Assembly (NCBI RefSeq): GCF_004028635.1
Contig: NZ_ML138678.1
Span: 992,001 to 1,056,000 of the forward strand
DNA length: 64,000 nucleotides
Source of the DNA: Streptomyces cyaneus
GTDB taxonomy: Bacteria > Actinomycetota > Actinomycetes > Streptomycetales > Streptomycetaceae
Direction of reading: 5' to 3'
Shown here: piece by piece, positions 35,291 to 45,442 of the stretch
How positions within the stretch are numbered: the first letter of the stretch is position 1
Layout of the letters: each line of letters starts with the position of its first letter
The notes under the pieces: model-generated
What the model was told of the DNA's origin: nothing
What the model saw: only the letters and a program-made list of their open reading frames with translations
Database searches by the model: none
Translations under genes and position numbers: made by a program

Positions 35291-37143
35291 CAGTCGAAGC
35301 ACGGCGTCCACCGGCAGTCCTCCACCTCGGTCTCGTCGAGGGCGTCCTGCCAGTCCTCCCAGAGCCAGTCCTTGTCGAGGCCGGAGTCGAGGTGGTCCCA
35401 GGGCAGGACCTCCTCGTACGTGCGCTCGCGCGTCGTGTACCAGTCGACGTCGACGCCGAAGGGGGCCAGCGCCTTGTCGGCGCAACTCATCCAGCGGTCG
35501 TAGGAGAAGTGCTCGCGCCAGCCGTCGAAGCGGCCGCCGTCGTCGTAGACCGCGCGGATGACCGCGCCGATGCGGCGGTCTCCCCGGGAGAGGAGGCCTT
35601 CGACGATGCCGGGCTTGCCGTCGTGGTAGCGGAAGCCGATCGAGCGGCCGTACTTCTTGTCGCCGCGGATCTTGTCGCGGAGCTTCTCGAGGCGGGCGTC
35701 CGTCTCCTCGGCGGAGAGCTGCGGCGCCCACTGGAACGGGGTGTGGGGCTTCGGGACGAAGCCGCCGATCGAGACCGTGCAGCGGATGTCGTTGGACCGC
35801 GAGACCTCACGGCCCTTGGCGATCACGTTCATCGCCATGTCCGCGATCTGCAGGACGTCGTCGTCGGTCTCCGTCGGCAGGCCGCACATGAAGTACAGCT
35901 TCACCTGGCGCCAGCCGTTGCCGTACGCCGTCGCGACCGTACGGATCAGGTCCTCTTCCGAGACCATCTTGTTGATGACCTTGCGCATGCGCTCGGAGCC
36001 GCCCTCGGGGGCGAAGGTCAGGCCCGACCTGCGACCGTTCCTCGTGAGCTCGTTGGCCAGGTCCACGTTGAACGCGTCCACGCGGGTGGAGGGGAGGGAC
36101 AGGCCGATCTTGTCCTCCTCGTACCTGTCCGCCAGGCCCTTCGCGATGTCGCCGATCTCGCTGTGGTCGGCCGAGGAGAGGGACAGCAGGCCGACCTCTT
36201 CGAAGCCCGTCGCCTTCAGGCCCTTGTCGACCATCTCGCCGATGCCCGTGATCGAGCGCTCACGCACCGGGCGCGTGATCATGCCCGCCTGGCAGAAGCG
36301 GCAGCCCCGGGTGCAGCCGCGGAAGATCTCCACCGACATGCGCTCGTGGACCGTCTCGGCGAGGGGGACGAGAGGCTGCTTGGGGTAGGGCCACTCGTCG
36401 AGGTCCATGACCGTGTGCTTGGACACGCGCCACGGGACGCCCGACTTGTTCGGCACGACGCGGGCGATACGGCCGTCCGCGAGGTACTCGACGTCGTAGA
36501 ACGCCGGGATGTACACCGAGCCGGTCTTCGCGAGGCGGAAGAGGACCTCCTCGCGGCCGCCGGGCTGCCCCTCGGCCTTCCACTCGCGGATGATCTTCGT
36601 CATGTCCAGCACGGCCTGCTCACCGTCGCCGATGATCGCCGCGTCGATGAAGTCCGCGATCGGCTCGGGGTTGAAGGCCGCGTGGCCGCCGGCCAGCACG
36701 ATCGGGTCGTCGATCGTCCGGTCCTTCGACTCCAGCGGGATGCCCGCAAGGTCCAGGGCCGTCAGCATGTTCGTGTAGCCGAGTTCGGTGGAGAAGCTCA
36801 GCCCGAACACGTCGAAGGCGCGTACCGGCCGGTGGCTGTCCACCGTGAACTGCGGGACGCCCTGCTCGCGCATCAGCGCCTCCAGGTCCGGCCACACGCT
36901 GTACGTGCGCTCGGCGAGGACGCCCTCCTGCTCGTTCAGGACCTCGTAGAGGATCATGACGCCCTGGTTGGGCAGGCCGACCTCGTAGGCGTCCGGGTAC
37001 ATGAGCGCCCAGCGGACGTCGCAGGACTCCCACGGCTTGACCGTGGAGTTGAGCTCTCCGCCGACGTACTGGATCGGCTTCTGCACATGCGGGAGCAGAG
37101 CTTCGAGCTGCGGGAACACCGACGCAGCGACTTCGGCAGGCAT
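35179..37143 (-). CDS. TIGR03960-type B12-binding radical SAM protein
   Basis: About 654 residues from ATG 37143 (MPAEVAASVFPQLEAL; AAGG 8 bases upstream). An in-frame ATG at 37188 adds 15 residues but has no ribosome site. A B12-binding-like N-terminal part (VGLPNQGVMILYEVLN) is followed by the radical SAM domain with the 4Fe-4S cysteines in FRGCTRGCRFCQAG, and a Cys-rich C-terminus (CRWTPCFDCGVCPQMD). The family's reaction is unknown. Its normal partner, the TIGR03936-type gene, lies beyond the island at 20800. The last 110 bases serve as the parent sequence of the repeats in the island, so this 3' end appears to be an integration target; its own reading frame stays intact. Confidence 0.92.
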   Translation of the reverse strand: MPAEVAASVFPQLEALLPHVQKPIQYVGGELNSTVKPWESCDVRWALMYPDAYEVGLPNQGVMILYEVLNEQEGVLAERTYSVWPDLEALMREQGVPQFTVDSHRPVRAFDVFGLSFSTELGYTNMLTALDLAGIPLESKDRTIDDPIVLAGGHAAFNPEPIADFIDAAIIGDGEQAVLDMTKIIREWKAEGQPGGREEVLFRLAKTGSVYIPAFYDVEYLADGRIARVVPNKSGVPWRVSKHTVMDLDEWPYPKQPLVPLAETVHERMSVEIFRGCTRGCRFCQAGMITRPVRERSITGIGEMVDKGLKATGFEEVGLLSLSSADHSEIGDIAKGLADRYEEDKIGLSLPSTRVDAFNVDLANELTRNGRRSGLTFAPEGGSERMRKVINKMVSEEDLIRTVATAYGNGWRQVKLYFMCGLPTETDDDVLQIADMAMNVIAKGREVSRSNDIRCTVSIGGFVPKPHTPFQWAPQLSAEETDARLEKLRDKIRGDKKYGRSIGFRYHDGKPGIVEGLLSRGDRRIGAVIRAVYDDGGRFDGWREHFSYDRWMSCADKALAPFGVDVDWYTTRERTYEEVLPWDHLDSGLDKDWLWEDWQDALDETEVEDCRWTPCFDCGVCPQMDTSIQIGPTGKKLLPLTVKNAASAPSGHSH

Positions 37144-37231
37144 CTCGCGAACCTTCGTGAGCTGGACTGAAATGACAGGGGTGACCATCTAGCCTAACGC
37201 GGCCGCGGACACCCCCAGCACCTCCAAGGGC

Positions 37232-38734
37232 TCACAGGACGTCCGCCCCGCCCTTGTTCCCGTCCCAGAACGCGGGCAGCTCGGCCTCCACGGCCGCCGC
37301 CCGCTGCTCCTCACGCCCGTACAGCAGCCCGTATGTGAAGGCGCTCTCCCCCGCCGCGTGCGCGACCGCGGACAGCTCGCGCAGGGTCTGGCGGGCCATG
37401 ACGCTGTCCTGATGCTCCCCGAGCAGGTTCTGCAGGGACTTCATGGACTTGGTCAAGGACTTGGCCGACTTGCCGAGGGCCGGGGTGGCCGCCTCCGCCG
37501 CGTAGCGGGTGCGCTTGGTCTTCTTGCGAGCCTCGTGAATGGCGACGTCCCGGTCGGTGCCGGGCTCCAGCTCCAGAGCTTGCTCCACGAGCGCGGTGAC
37601 CTTGCCGAAGTCCTTCCGCACGGCCTTGGGGAGCACCTTGCCCGGCTTCTTCCCGGCCGCCTTCAGCAGGGGCGGGTCGGTGAGCACCCCGTCCAGGGCG
37701 TCGAGCAGCGCCAGGTAGCGGCGGGAGTCGAGGACCCCGATCAGCCGGCCGCTCGCCCCGCCGGGCCTGTCACCCGCCCAGTGGCTCAGCCGCTCGGCGA
37801 CCGGACCGGAGACCAGCGCGTGGGGCACCTCGTCGAGAGCCGCCGACAGCCGTTCGTTCAGCACCTCGCGATCCCGGTCCACCCCCAGCTCGCCGGCCAG
37901 CCACTTCAGCTCGTCGCCGATCGGATCGGTGACCGCCCGGTCCAGGACCTTGCCGAAGGACTTGAAGGTGCTGCGCATCCGACGGGTGGCGACGCGCATG
38001 CTGTGGACGGAGTCCTCGACGTCCTGGCGTACGGCCGGGTCGAGCCCGACGATCGCGTCCCGCTGGACGCGGACGTACGCGAGCACGTGGTCGCCCGCGG
38101 TCACGGGGTCCTCGACGGACGCGAGGTCGGGCTTCTTCGGCGCGGTCTCCGCCAGGGCGCGCGCGAGCTTCGACGCCGACTTCGACGGCCGTACCCCCGC
38201 CTTGCGCAACCGCTTCTCCACCTTGTCGAGGAAGGCCGGGTCGACACCGTCCGCCAGCTCCACCTCGATCTCGGTCCACTGGGCGCTGCCGTCCCCTCCG
38301 GCGAGCCGTTGCGCGAGTACGGCGTCCACGCTGACCTCGGCCAGCAGCCGGCCGTCGGCGTCGACGAGGTCGCGCACATCGCGGTCGGAGCGCAGCCGGA
38401 CCACGGGCACCAGCTCGGTGTCCCGGACCCGGGAGCGGACGAGGCCGGCAAGGGTTTTGGGCAGGTCGTCGGACAGCGGTGCCTGGATCTCGTCCCGCAC
38501 CCCCTGGGCCACGGGGAATTTCAGATGCCAGCCGGCGTCGGACCCTCCCGTCCTGCGACGCAGGGTGATCGACGACGCGGCGAGTCGCTCGTCCGCGGTG
38601 TCGTAGTACGTGGCGTCCAGCTGCGCGACACCCTTGTCGATGACGGCCGCGACCCCGGCGACGCCGGTCAGGTCGGGCAGGCCGCTGTCGTCGGATTCAT
38701 ACTTCCGCTCGATTTCGCGCTTCGTGTCCGCCAT
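37232..38734 (-). CDS. CYTH and CHAD domain-containing protein
   Basis: 500 residues. The N-terminal CYTH domain begins with the ExExK signature (EIERKYE) that binds triphosphate chains with metal ions; paired Arg/Lys strands follow to about residue 200. The second part is a CHAD domain, an alpha-helical bundle rich in conserved His/Arg (HSMRVATRRMRSTFKSF, EARKKTKRTRYAAEA) that binds inorganic polyphosphate. The protein may hydrolyse triphosphate or localise to polyphosphate granules; the reaction is not known. It lies between the radical SAM gene and rodA, all on one strand. The ribosome site is poor. Confidence 0.93.
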   Translation of the reverse strand: MADTKREIERKYESDDSGLPDLTGVAGVAAVIDKGVAQLDATYYDTADERLAASSITLRRRTGGSDAGWHLKFPVAQGVRDEIQAPLSDDLPKTLAGLVRSRVRDTELVPVVRLRSDRDVRDLVDADGRLLAEVSVDAVLAQRLAGGDGSAQWTEIEVELADGVDPAFLDKVEKRLRKAGVRPSKSASKLARALAETAPKKPDLASVEDPVTAGDHVLAYVRVQRDAIVGLDPAVRQDVEDSVHSMRVATRRMRSTFKSFGKVLDRAVTDPIGDELKWLAGELGVDRDREVLNERLSAALDEVPHALVSGPVAERLSHWAGDRPGGASGRLIGVLDSRRYLALLDALDGVLTDPPLLKAAGKKPGKVLPKAVRKDFGKVTALVEQALELEPGTDRDVAIHEARKKTKRTRYAAEAATPALGKSAKSLTKSMKSLQNLLGEHQDSVMARQTLRELSAVAHAAGESAFTYGLLYGREEQRAAAVEAELPAFWDGNKGGADVL

Positions 38735-38899
38735 GAACCGAATCTAGTGGGAGCGACGACGGGATGACAGGGCTTACCAGCCATGAACCCCAGGTAAACC
38801 AACTCAGCCGAAAGCGGGCGCCTGAGGGCAACCCCGAGCGACCCAGCGACGGCCACCTCGGCCACCTGTCACCGCCCGAACGGCCCCACCGCCGAAGGC

Positions 38900-40099
38900 C
38901 TACGCGGACATCGGACGCTGCACCCGGATCGACTGCAGCAACCCCACCGCCACCCACACCGCGAACATCGACGACCCGCCGTACGACACGAACGGCAGCG
39001 GCAGACCGGTCACCGGCATGATGCCCAGGGTCATCCCGATGTTCTCGAACGCCTGGAAGGCGAACCACGCCACGATCCCCGCCGCGACGATCGTCCCGTA
39101 CAGCTCGGTCGTCTCGCGCGCGATACGGCAGGCCCGCCACAGGATCACGCCGAGCAGCAGGATGATCAGCCCGCCGCCGACGAAGCCCAACTCCTCCCCC
39201 GCCACCGTGAAGACGAAGTCGGTCTGCTGCTCCGGCACGAACTGGCCGGTCGTCTGCGAGCCGTGGAACAGCCCGGCGCCCGAGAGCCCGCCCGAACCGA
39301 TCGCGATGCGCGCCTGGTTGGTGTTGTAGCCGACGCCCGCGGGGTCGAGGCTGGGGTTGGCGAAGGCCGCGAAGCGGGCGATCTGGTAGTCGTCCAGGAC
39401 GCCCAGCTGCCAGACCGCGATGGCGCCCGTCGTCCCCGCGCCGATCAGCCCGAAGACCCAGCGGTTGGAGGCCCCGGACGCGAGCAGCACGCCCAGCACG
39501 ATCACCACCATCACCATGACCGAGCCGAGGTCGGGCATGAGCATCACGATCAGCATCGGTACGGCGGCCAGGCCCAGCGCCTGCACCACCGTGCGGTGGT
39601 CGGGGTACTGCTTGTCCCCCGCGTCCACTCTCGTCGCCAGCAGCATCGCCATGCCCAGGATGATCGTGACCTTCACGAACTCCGAGGGCTGGAGGGAGAA
39701 GCCACCGGGGAGCTTGATCCAGGAGTGGGCGCCGTTGATCGTGGAGCCGAGCGGGGTGAGCACCAGCAGGATCAGGAAGACCGAGAGGCCGTACAGGATC
39801 GGCACCGCGGTGCGCAGGGTGCGGTGGCCGAGCCAGACCGTGCCGACCATCAGGGCGAGGCCGATGCCGGTGTTCAGCAGATGCCGGACCAGGAAGTAGT
39901 ACTGGTCGCCCTGGTTGAGCTCGGTGCGGTTGCGGGTCGCTGAGAAGACGAGGAGCGAGCCGATCAGCGACAGGGCCGTCGCCGCCAGCAGTATCGGCCA
40001 GTCGAGCCGACGGGCGAGCGAGTCGCGGGCGAACAGGCGGGTCCAGCCCGCCCGTTCGGGCCCGTACCCGGAGACCTGGAAGCTGTTGACGCCGGTCAT
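38900..40099 (-). CDS. rodA: RodA/FtsW-type peptidoglycan polymerase
   Basis: 399 residues with about ten membrane helices: a SEDS-family glycosyltransferase that polymerises lipid II. Conserved loops are visible (NGAHSWIKLPGGFSLQPSEF, and PVTGLPLPFVSYGGSS near the C-terminus). ATG 40099 overlaps the pbp2 stop (ATGA), so the two are translationally coupled, matching the functional pair of a SEDS polymerase with a class B transpeptidase. In Streptomyces this cluster (sfr/rodA with mre genes) is needed mainly for spore-wall synthesis. A longer frame upstream lies inside pbp2 and is not used. Confidence 0.95.
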   Translation of the reverse strand: MTGVNSFQVSGYGPERAGWTRLFARDSLARRLDWPILLAATALSLIGSLLVFSATRNRTELNQGDQYYFLVRHLLNTGIGLALMVGTVWLGHRTLRTAVPILYGLSVFLILLVLTPLGSTINGAHSWIKLPGGFSLQPSEFVKVTIILGMAMLLATRVDAGDKQYPDHRTVVQALGLAAVPMLIVMLMPDLGSVMVMVVIVLGVLLASGASNRWVFGLIGAGTTGAIAVWQLGVLDDYQIARFAAFANPSLDPAGVGYNTNQARIAIGSGGLSGAGLFHGSQTTGQFVPEQQTDFVFTVAGEELGFVGGGLIILLLGVILWRACRIARETTELYGTIVAAGIVAWFAFQAFENIGMTLGIMPVTGLPLPFVSYGGSSMFAVWVAVGLLQSIRVQRPMSA

Positions 40100-42357
40100 G
40101 TGAGCAACCTCCGGCTGCCGCGCCTGCGGCTCCTGCTTCGCCTGCGCCGGGTGTCCCGGTTCTCGGCCGTCGGCGTCGCGACCGTCCCGGCGAGCTGCTG
40201 CTCGTCCGGCGCGGCCTTGTTCTCCTGGCTGGCCCGCTGTTCCTTCGCCGGGTCCTTGGAGACCTTCGGCGAGGTGATGGTCCCGTCCGTCCGGACCTTC
40301 GGCAGGCTCTTCTGCGGTGTCGGCAGCAGCGCGTTCTTCTTGTTGATCGTGCCGTCGTCGGAGACGCCGTACAGCGCGTCGTAGATGTTGCGCACGGCCG
40401 GGCCCGAGGCTCCGGAACCCGTACCACCCTGGGAGATCGTCATGACGACCGCGTAGTCCTTGGTGTACGTGGCGAACCACGAGGTCGTCTGCTTGCCGTA
40501 GACCTCCGCCGTACCCGTCTTGGCGTGCATCGGGATCTTGTCCTGCGGCCAGCCGACGTCGGCGAACCGCCAGGCTGCGGTACCGCGGGTGGCGACACCG
40601 GCGAGGGCGTCGTCCATCTCGGCCAGCGTCTGCCGGCTTATGGGCAGCTTGCCGTGCGACTTGGGCTTGATCTCCTGCACGCTCTTGCCGTCGGCGCTCA
40701 GGACGGCCTTGCCGACAGTGGGGTCGTACAGGGTGCCGCCGTTGGAGATGGCCGCGTAGATGGTGGCCATCTGGATGGGGGTGACGAGGGTGTCGCCCTG
40801 TCCGATGGAGTAGTTGACGGAGTCACCGGCGCGCATCCGGTTGCCTTCGAGGCAGTTCTCGTAGGCGATCTGCTCGGCGTACGTGCCGCCCTTCTTGCCG
40901 TACTTGCACCAGGCGTCCTTGTTGGCCTTCCAGTAGTCCTGCTTCCACTTGCGGTCGGGGATGCGGCCGGTGACCTCGTTGGGGAGGTCGATGCCGGTCT
41001 CCGCGCCGAGGCCGAACTGGTGGGCGGTCTTGTAGAACCAGTCCTTGGCGTTCTTCTTCGGCTTGGTGCCGCCGTCACGCTTCCACTCCTCGTGCGAGAG
41101 GCGGTAGAAGACGGTGTCGCAGGAGACCTCCAGGGCGCGGCCGAGGCTGATCGGGCCGTACCCCTTGGACTCGAAGTTCTTGAAGACCTGGCCGCCGATC
41201 GAATACGAGCTGGAGCACTGGTAGGGGCCGTCGAAGGAATAGCCGGCGTTGACCGCGGCGGCGGTCGGGACGACCTTGAAGATGGAGCCGGGCGCCGACT
41301 GGCCCTGGATCGCGCGGTTGAGCAGCGGGTAGTTGGAGGCCTTGCCGGTGAGCTTCTTGTAGTCCTTGGCGGAGATGCCGCCCACCCAGGCGTTGGGGTC
41401 GTACGTCGGGTTGGACGCCATGGCGACGATGCGGCCGGTCTTGGCCTCCATCACGACGACCGCGCCCGAGTCGGCCTTGTACCGCTCGTTGGTGTTGCGG
41501 TCCCACTCCTGGCGGGCCTTCTTCATCGCGTCGTTCAGCTCGTACTCGGCCACCCGCTGCACGCGGGCGTCGATGCTGGTGACGAGGTTGGAGCCGGCCT
41601 GAGCGGCGTCGGCCTCGGCCTGGCCGATGACCCGGCCGAGGTTGTCGACCTCGTAGCGGGTGACGCCGGCCTTGCCGCGCAGTTCCTTGTCGTACTTGCG
41701 CTCCAGGCCGGAGCGGCCGACCTGGTCGGAGCGCAGGTAGGGCGAGTCGGTGTCCTGGGCCTGCTGGAGCTCCTCGTCGGTGACCGGGGAGAGATAGCCG
41801 AGGACCTGGGCGGTGTTGGCCTCGCCGGGGCTCGGGTAGCGGCGCAGGGCCTGCGGCTCGGCGGTGATGCCGGGGAAGTCCTCGGCGCGCTCACGGATCT
41901 GCAGGGCCTGCTTGGGCGTGGCCTCGTCGGTGATGGGGATCAGCTGGTACGGCGAGCCGTTCCAGCACGGCTGCGGGGTCTCGGCGTCGCACAGCCGGAC
42001 CTTCTCCATGACCTCCTTGGGCGTCATGCCCAGCACACCGGCCAGCTTGGTGAGGACGGCCTTGCCGTCGTCCTTCATCTTCAGCAGGTCGGTGCGGGAG
42101 GCGGAGACCACGAGCCGTGTCTCGTTGTCGGCGAGCGGCACTCCGCGCGCGTCCAGGATCGAGCCGCGGACGGCGGGCTGGACGACCTGCTGGACGTGGT
42201 TGCCGGACGCCTCCTTGGCGTAGGCGTCGCCCTCGCGGATCTGCAGGTACCAAAGGCGCCCGCCGAGGGTGCCGAGGAGGGAGAGGACGAGGACTTGGAT
42301 GACGATGAGCCGGATCTGGACGCGTGGCGTCCGGCCGGTCTCGGGGATGTTGGTCAC
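40096..42357 (-). CDS. mrdA: class B penicillin-binding protein 2
   Basis: 753 residues from GTG 42357 (GGAGG about 9 bases upstream). One N-terminal membrane anchor (LIVIQVLVLSLLGTLGG) precedes a dimerisation domain and the transpeptidase domain, with the SxxK nucleophile in APGSIFKV (near 353), SCD in the SxN position, and AKTGTAEV (near 612). It cross-links peptidoglycan beside RodA. The SxN motif carries Asp rather than Asn. A long disordered C-terminal tail, Lys/Pro-rich and ending in an Arg-rich stretch, follows the enzyme domain. It is coupled to rodA downstream and follows mreD after 164 bp. Confidence 0.94.
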   Translation of the reverse strand: MTNIPETGRTPRVQIRLIVIQVLVLSLLGTLGGRLWYLQIREGDAYAKEASGNHVQQVVQPAVRGSILDARGVPLADNETRLVVSASRTDLLKMKDDGKAVLTKLAGVLGMTPKEVMEKVRLCDAETPQPCWNGSPYQLIPITDEATPKQALQIRERAEDFPGITAEPQALRRYPSPGEANTAQVLGYLSPVTDEELQQAQDTDSPYLRSDQVGRSGLERKYDKELRGKAGVTRYEVDNLGRVIGQAEADAAQAGSNLVTSIDARVQRVAEYELNDAMKKARQEWDRNTNERYKADSGAVVVMEAKTGRIVAMASNPTYDPNAWVGGISAKDYKKLTGKASNYPLLNRAIQGQSAPGSIFKVVPTAAAVNAGYSFDGPYQCSSSYSIGGQVFKNFESKGYGPISLGRALEVSCDTVFYRLSHEEWKRDGGTKPKKNAKDWFYKTAHQFGLGAETGIDLPNEVTGRIPDRKWKQDYWKANKDAWCKYGKKGGTYAEQIAYENCLEGNRMRAGDSVNYSIGQGDTLVTPIQMATIYAAISNGGTLYDPTVGKAVLSADGKSVQEIKPKSHGKLPISRQTLAEMDDALAGVATRGTAAWRFADVGWPQDKIPMHAKTGTAEVYGKQTTSWFATYTKDYAVVMTISQGGTGSGASGPAVRNIYDALYGVSDDGTINKKNALLPTPQKSLPKVRTDGTITSPKVSKDPAKEQRASQENKAAPDEQQLAGTVATPTAENRDTRRRRSRSRRRGSRRLLT

Positions 42358-42521
42358 TGCGGCTGCCTCCCCCTCTCAGTGCGAGTGCCGGTGCGGATAC
42401 GACGGTGCGTGCGGACACGACGGTGCGTGCGGATACGACTGTCTGTGTACGAGTGATGAACGAAGGGCCCCCGAGGCCGGGTTCCACCTGGCCTCACTCG
42501 TTCCGGTGAACTCCGCTGCCC

Positions 42522-43214
42522 TCACAGCCGCTTGACCCCCTTGATGCGCCCGGCGCGCGCCGTCCGCGCCCGCCCGGCCTTCACCTTCAGGCCGTTCTTC
42601 ATCCCACCGAGCCCGCCGCGCTGGCCACCGATGCGCAGTCCGGTACCGCCGGAGAGCCAGCCGGAGGAGATGCTGGGCTTCTTCGCCTGGGAGTTGGTCT
42701 CGGCGAGCGGGTCGTTCTCCGCGCGCCGGGCCAGCGCCATGATCCCGGGGACGACGAACGGCGCCAGCAGCAGGTCGTACAGCGCGGCCGTGAACAGCAG
42801 GCCGGCGAGCCCCACATGGCGGGCGGCGGTGTCGCCGACGAGGGCGCCGACACCGGCGTAGAGCAGAGTCGCTCCGATCGCGGCGACGACCACGACCACC
42901 ATCGGCCCGGTGGCCGACTTGAGCCGGCCGTTCTCCGGCTTGACGAGCCCGGCGAGGTAGCCGATCACGCACAGCACCAGCGCATAGCGGCCGGCGGCAT
43001 GGTCGGCGGGCGGGGCGAGGTCGGCGAGCAGGCCCGCGCCGAAGCCGACGAGGGCGCCGCCGACATGGCCGTAGACCATGGCGAGGCCCAGGACGGTGAG
43101 GAGCAGCAGGTCGGGGACGGCGCCCGGGAGGTGGAGGCGGGAGAGGACGCTCACCTGGAGCACCAGGGCGACCACGATCAGGGCGGAGGAGAGCAGGATC
43201 CGGTTGACGCGCAT
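42522..43214 (-). CDS. mreD: rod shape-determining protein MreD
   Basis: 230 residues with five or six membrane helices in the first 165 (LIVVALVLQVSVLSRL, VPDLLLLTVLGLAMVYGH). MreD is the integral membrane part of the MreBCD morphogenetic complex. The C-terminal 65 residues are basic and soluble ([19 protein letters not shown]), longer than in rod-shaped bacteria. AGGAG precedes the ATG. It follows mreC by 14 bases. Confidence 0.93.
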   Translation of the reverse strand: MRVNRILLSSALIVVALVLQVSVLSRLHLPGAVPDLLLLTVLGLAMVYGHVGGALVGFGAGLLADLAPPADHAAGRYALVLCVIGYLAGLVKPENGRLKSATGPMVVVVVAAIGATLLYAGVGALVGDTAARHVGLAGLLFTAALYDLLLAPFVVPGIMALARRAENDPLAETNSQAKKPSISSGWLSGGTGLRIGGQRGGLGGMKNGLKVKAGRARTARAGRIKGVKRL

Positions 43215-43228
43215 GTTGGCTTCAGCTC

Positions 43229-44182
43229 CTACTGCTCTTGCTCGTACTGGTACTGGCCGTCGACCGGGGGCACGCCGGACGGCGTGACGGTCACCGTCAC
43301 GGTAGGCGTGGGGGTCGGCTCGGGCTTGTCGGGGAGCACCGTGTCGCGCGGGTCCTTCGCGGGGGCCTGGACGACGACACCGACGATGTCGAGCTTGCTG
43401 AAGCCGACGTACGGCGTGACGTACAGGGTGCGGGTCAGGTTGCCGCCGGACGGGTCGACTCGGGAGACGACGCCGACGGGGACGCCGGGCACGAAGGGCT
43501 TGTCGGCCTGGGAGCCGAAGGTGACGAGGCGGTCGCCCTTCTTCACCTCGGCCTTGCCGTTGAGGAGTTCGACGCGCAGCGGTCGGTCGCCCTGGCCGGA
43601 GGCGAAGCCGAGTTCGTCGCTGGCCTCCATGCGGGTGCCGACGGTGAAGTCGGGGTCGTTGGCGAGGAGCACGGTCGCGGTGTTCGGGCCGACGGTGGTG
43701 ACCCGCCCGACCAGCCCGTCCCCGTTCAGGACGGTCATGTCGCGCTGGATGCCGTCGTTCGCGCCGGCGTCGATGGTGATCGTCCAGGAGAAGCCCTGGG
43801 CCGCTCCTATGGCGATGACCTCGGCGCCCTTGATGCCGTACTGGCCCTTGCCCGCGATCTTCAGCATGTTGTCCAGCTGCCGCAGTCGGCTGCGGTCACG
43901 GTCGTCGCTGCCCAGCTTCGCCTTGAGGGCGGCGTTCTCCTGCTCCAGCCGGGCGAGCCGGTCGTGGCGCTCACCGGAGTCGCGGACCGCGGCTACCGCG
44001 TTGCCGACCGGGTCGACCGCCGCGGACACGCCGTTCTCGATCGGGCCGAAAACCGCGGCGGCGGCGGACCTGGCGCCGTCGACAGGGGAATCCTCACCGC
44101 CGCGGATGTCCACCGTGATCAACGCGAACGCGATCGCGATCAGCAGCACCAGGAGCAGCCGGCTCTCTCGTGTGTCCCTCAC
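43229..44182 (-). CDS. mreC: rod shape-determining protein MreC
   Basis: 317 residues: one N-terminal membrane anchor (LLLVLLIAIAFALITVDI), a short coiled coil (RLARLEQENAALKAKL), then the beta-barrel MreC domain (GDGLVGRVTTVGPNTATVLL). It links cytoplasmic MreB with the periplasmic-side wall enzymes. GTG start 44182. The C-terminus is Pro/Thr/Val-rich and probably disordered. The gap of 228 bases to mreB holds the mreB hairpin and may contain a separate promoter. Confidence 0.94.
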   Translation of the reverse strand: MRDTRESRLLLVLLIAIAFALITVDIRGGEDSPVDGARSAAAAVFGPIENGVSAAVDPVGNAVAAVRDSGERHDRLARLEQENAALKAKLGSDDRDRSRLRQLDNMLKIAGKGQYGIKGAEVIAIGAAQGFSWTITIDAGANDGIQRDMTVLNGDGLVGRVTTVGPNTATVLLANDPDFTVGTRMEASDELGFASGQGDRPLRVELLNGKAEVKKGDRLVTFGSQADKPFVPGVPVGVVSRVDPSGGNLTRTLYVTPYVGFSKLDIVGVVVQAPAKDPRDTVLPDKPEPTPTPTVTVTVTPSGVPPVDGQYQYEQEQ

Positions 44183-44361
44183 GTGCGGCGGCCGTGCCCT
44201 TCCTCATAGGAATTGCGGAAACCCCTGGGAAACCCGAGGGGTTCTGTATACGGAGTTTGTACGGGAGCTTGTATGCAGAGGTTGTACGCAGAGCTTGTGG
44301 GCGGAGCTTCTCTGCAAGGTTTCGAGGCTCTTCGGGGAGCTTATGCCTCTATATCAACGAT

Positions 44362-44395
44362 CCGCCGTACGAGAGGAGATCATCCCGTACGGCGG
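44362..44395 (-). terminator. 9-bp hairpin after mreB
   Basis: CCGCCGTAC and its complement flank 16 bases, starting 16 bases past the mreB stop at 44411. It probably reduces read-through into mreC, so mreB can be expressed more highly than the rest of the cluster. Confidence 0.65.
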
Positions 44396-44410
44396 AATCG
44401 AAGAGTTACG

Positions 44411-45442
44411 TCATCTGCGCGGCTGGGCGTCCAGCACCTGCTGCAACGCCTCGAACTCCTCGACGCACTTGCCGGAGCCGAGCGCCACGCTGTCCAGCGG
44501 GTCCTCGGCGATGTGGATCGGCATGCCGGTCTCGCGGCGCAGCCGCTCGTCGAGGCCGCGCAACAGGGCGCCGCCGCCGGTCAGAACGATTCCTCGGTCC
44601 ATGATGTCGCCGGACAGCTCCGGCGGGCACTTGTCGAGGGTCGTCTTCACCGCGTCGACGATCGCGTTGACCGGCTCCTCGATGGCCTTGCGCACTTCGG
44701 CCGCGGAGATGACGACGGTCTTCGGCAGCCCGGAGACGAGGTCCCGGCCGCGGATTTCGGTGTGTTCGTCAGCATCGAGGTCGTACGCCGAACCGATCGT
44801 GATCTTGATCTGCTCGGCCGTCCGCTCACCCAGCAGAAGGGAGTACTCCTTCTTGATGTGCTGGATGATCGCATTGTCCAGCTCGTCGCCCGCGACGCGG
44901 ATGGACTGGGCGGTGACGATGCCGCCGAGGGAGATGACCGCGACCTCCGTGGTGCCGCCGCCGATGTCGACCACCATATTGCCCGTGGCCTCGTGGACCG
45001 GCAGGCCGGAGCCGATGGCCGCGGCCATGGGCTCCTCGATGATGTGCACCTGGCGGGCGCCGGCCTGGGACGACGCCTCGATGACGGCGCGGCGCTCGAC
45101 GCCGGTGATGCCCGAGGGCACACAGACGACGACCCGCGGACGAGCCAGATACCGCCGCTTGTGGATCTTCAGAATGAAGTAGCGGAGCATCCGCTCGGTG
45201 ATCTCGAAGTCGGCGATCACGCCGTCCTTCAACGGACGTACGGCAACGATGTTGCCGGGCGTGCGCCCGATCATCTTCTTCGCTTCGGCACCGACCGCGA
45301 GGATGCCACCGGTGTTGGTGTTGATCGCGACGACGGACGGCTCGTTGAGTACGATCCCGCGACCCCTGACGTACACCAGCGTGTTGGCGGTCCCGAGGTC
45401 GACAGCCATGTCACGGCCGATGAACGACATTGAGTTCCCCAT
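44411..45442 (-). CDS. mreB: rod shape-determining protein MreB
   Basis: 343 residues of an actin-fold ATPase: phosphate 1 motif [11 protein letters not shown], phosphate 2 [14 protein letters not shown], and the adenosine motif [13 protein letters not shown]. It polymerises on the membrane and directs lateral wall synthesis; in Streptomyces it acts in sporulation. The ATG at 45442 gives the usual [15 protein letters not shown]-terminus; the second ATG (45430) is also preceded by GGGGAA. The 257-base gap to ndk (45443-45699) must contain its promoter. Confidence 0.97.
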   Translation of the reverse strand: MGNSMSFIGRDMAVDLGTANTLVYVRGRGIVLNEPSVVAINTNTGGILAVGAEAKKMIGRTPGNIVAVRPLKDGVIADFEITERMLRYFILKIHKRRYLARPRVVVCVPSGITGVERRAVIEASSQAGARQVHIIEEPMAAAIGSGLPVHEATGNMVVDIGGGTTEVAVISLGGIVTAQSIRVAGDELDNAIIQHIKKEYSLLLGERTAEQIKITIGSAYDLDADEHTEIRGRDLVSGLPKTVVISAAEVRKAIEEPVNAIVDAVKTTLDKCPPELSGDIMDRGIVLTGGGALLRGLDERLRRETGMPIHIAEDPLDSVALGSGKCVEEFEALQQVLDAQPRR

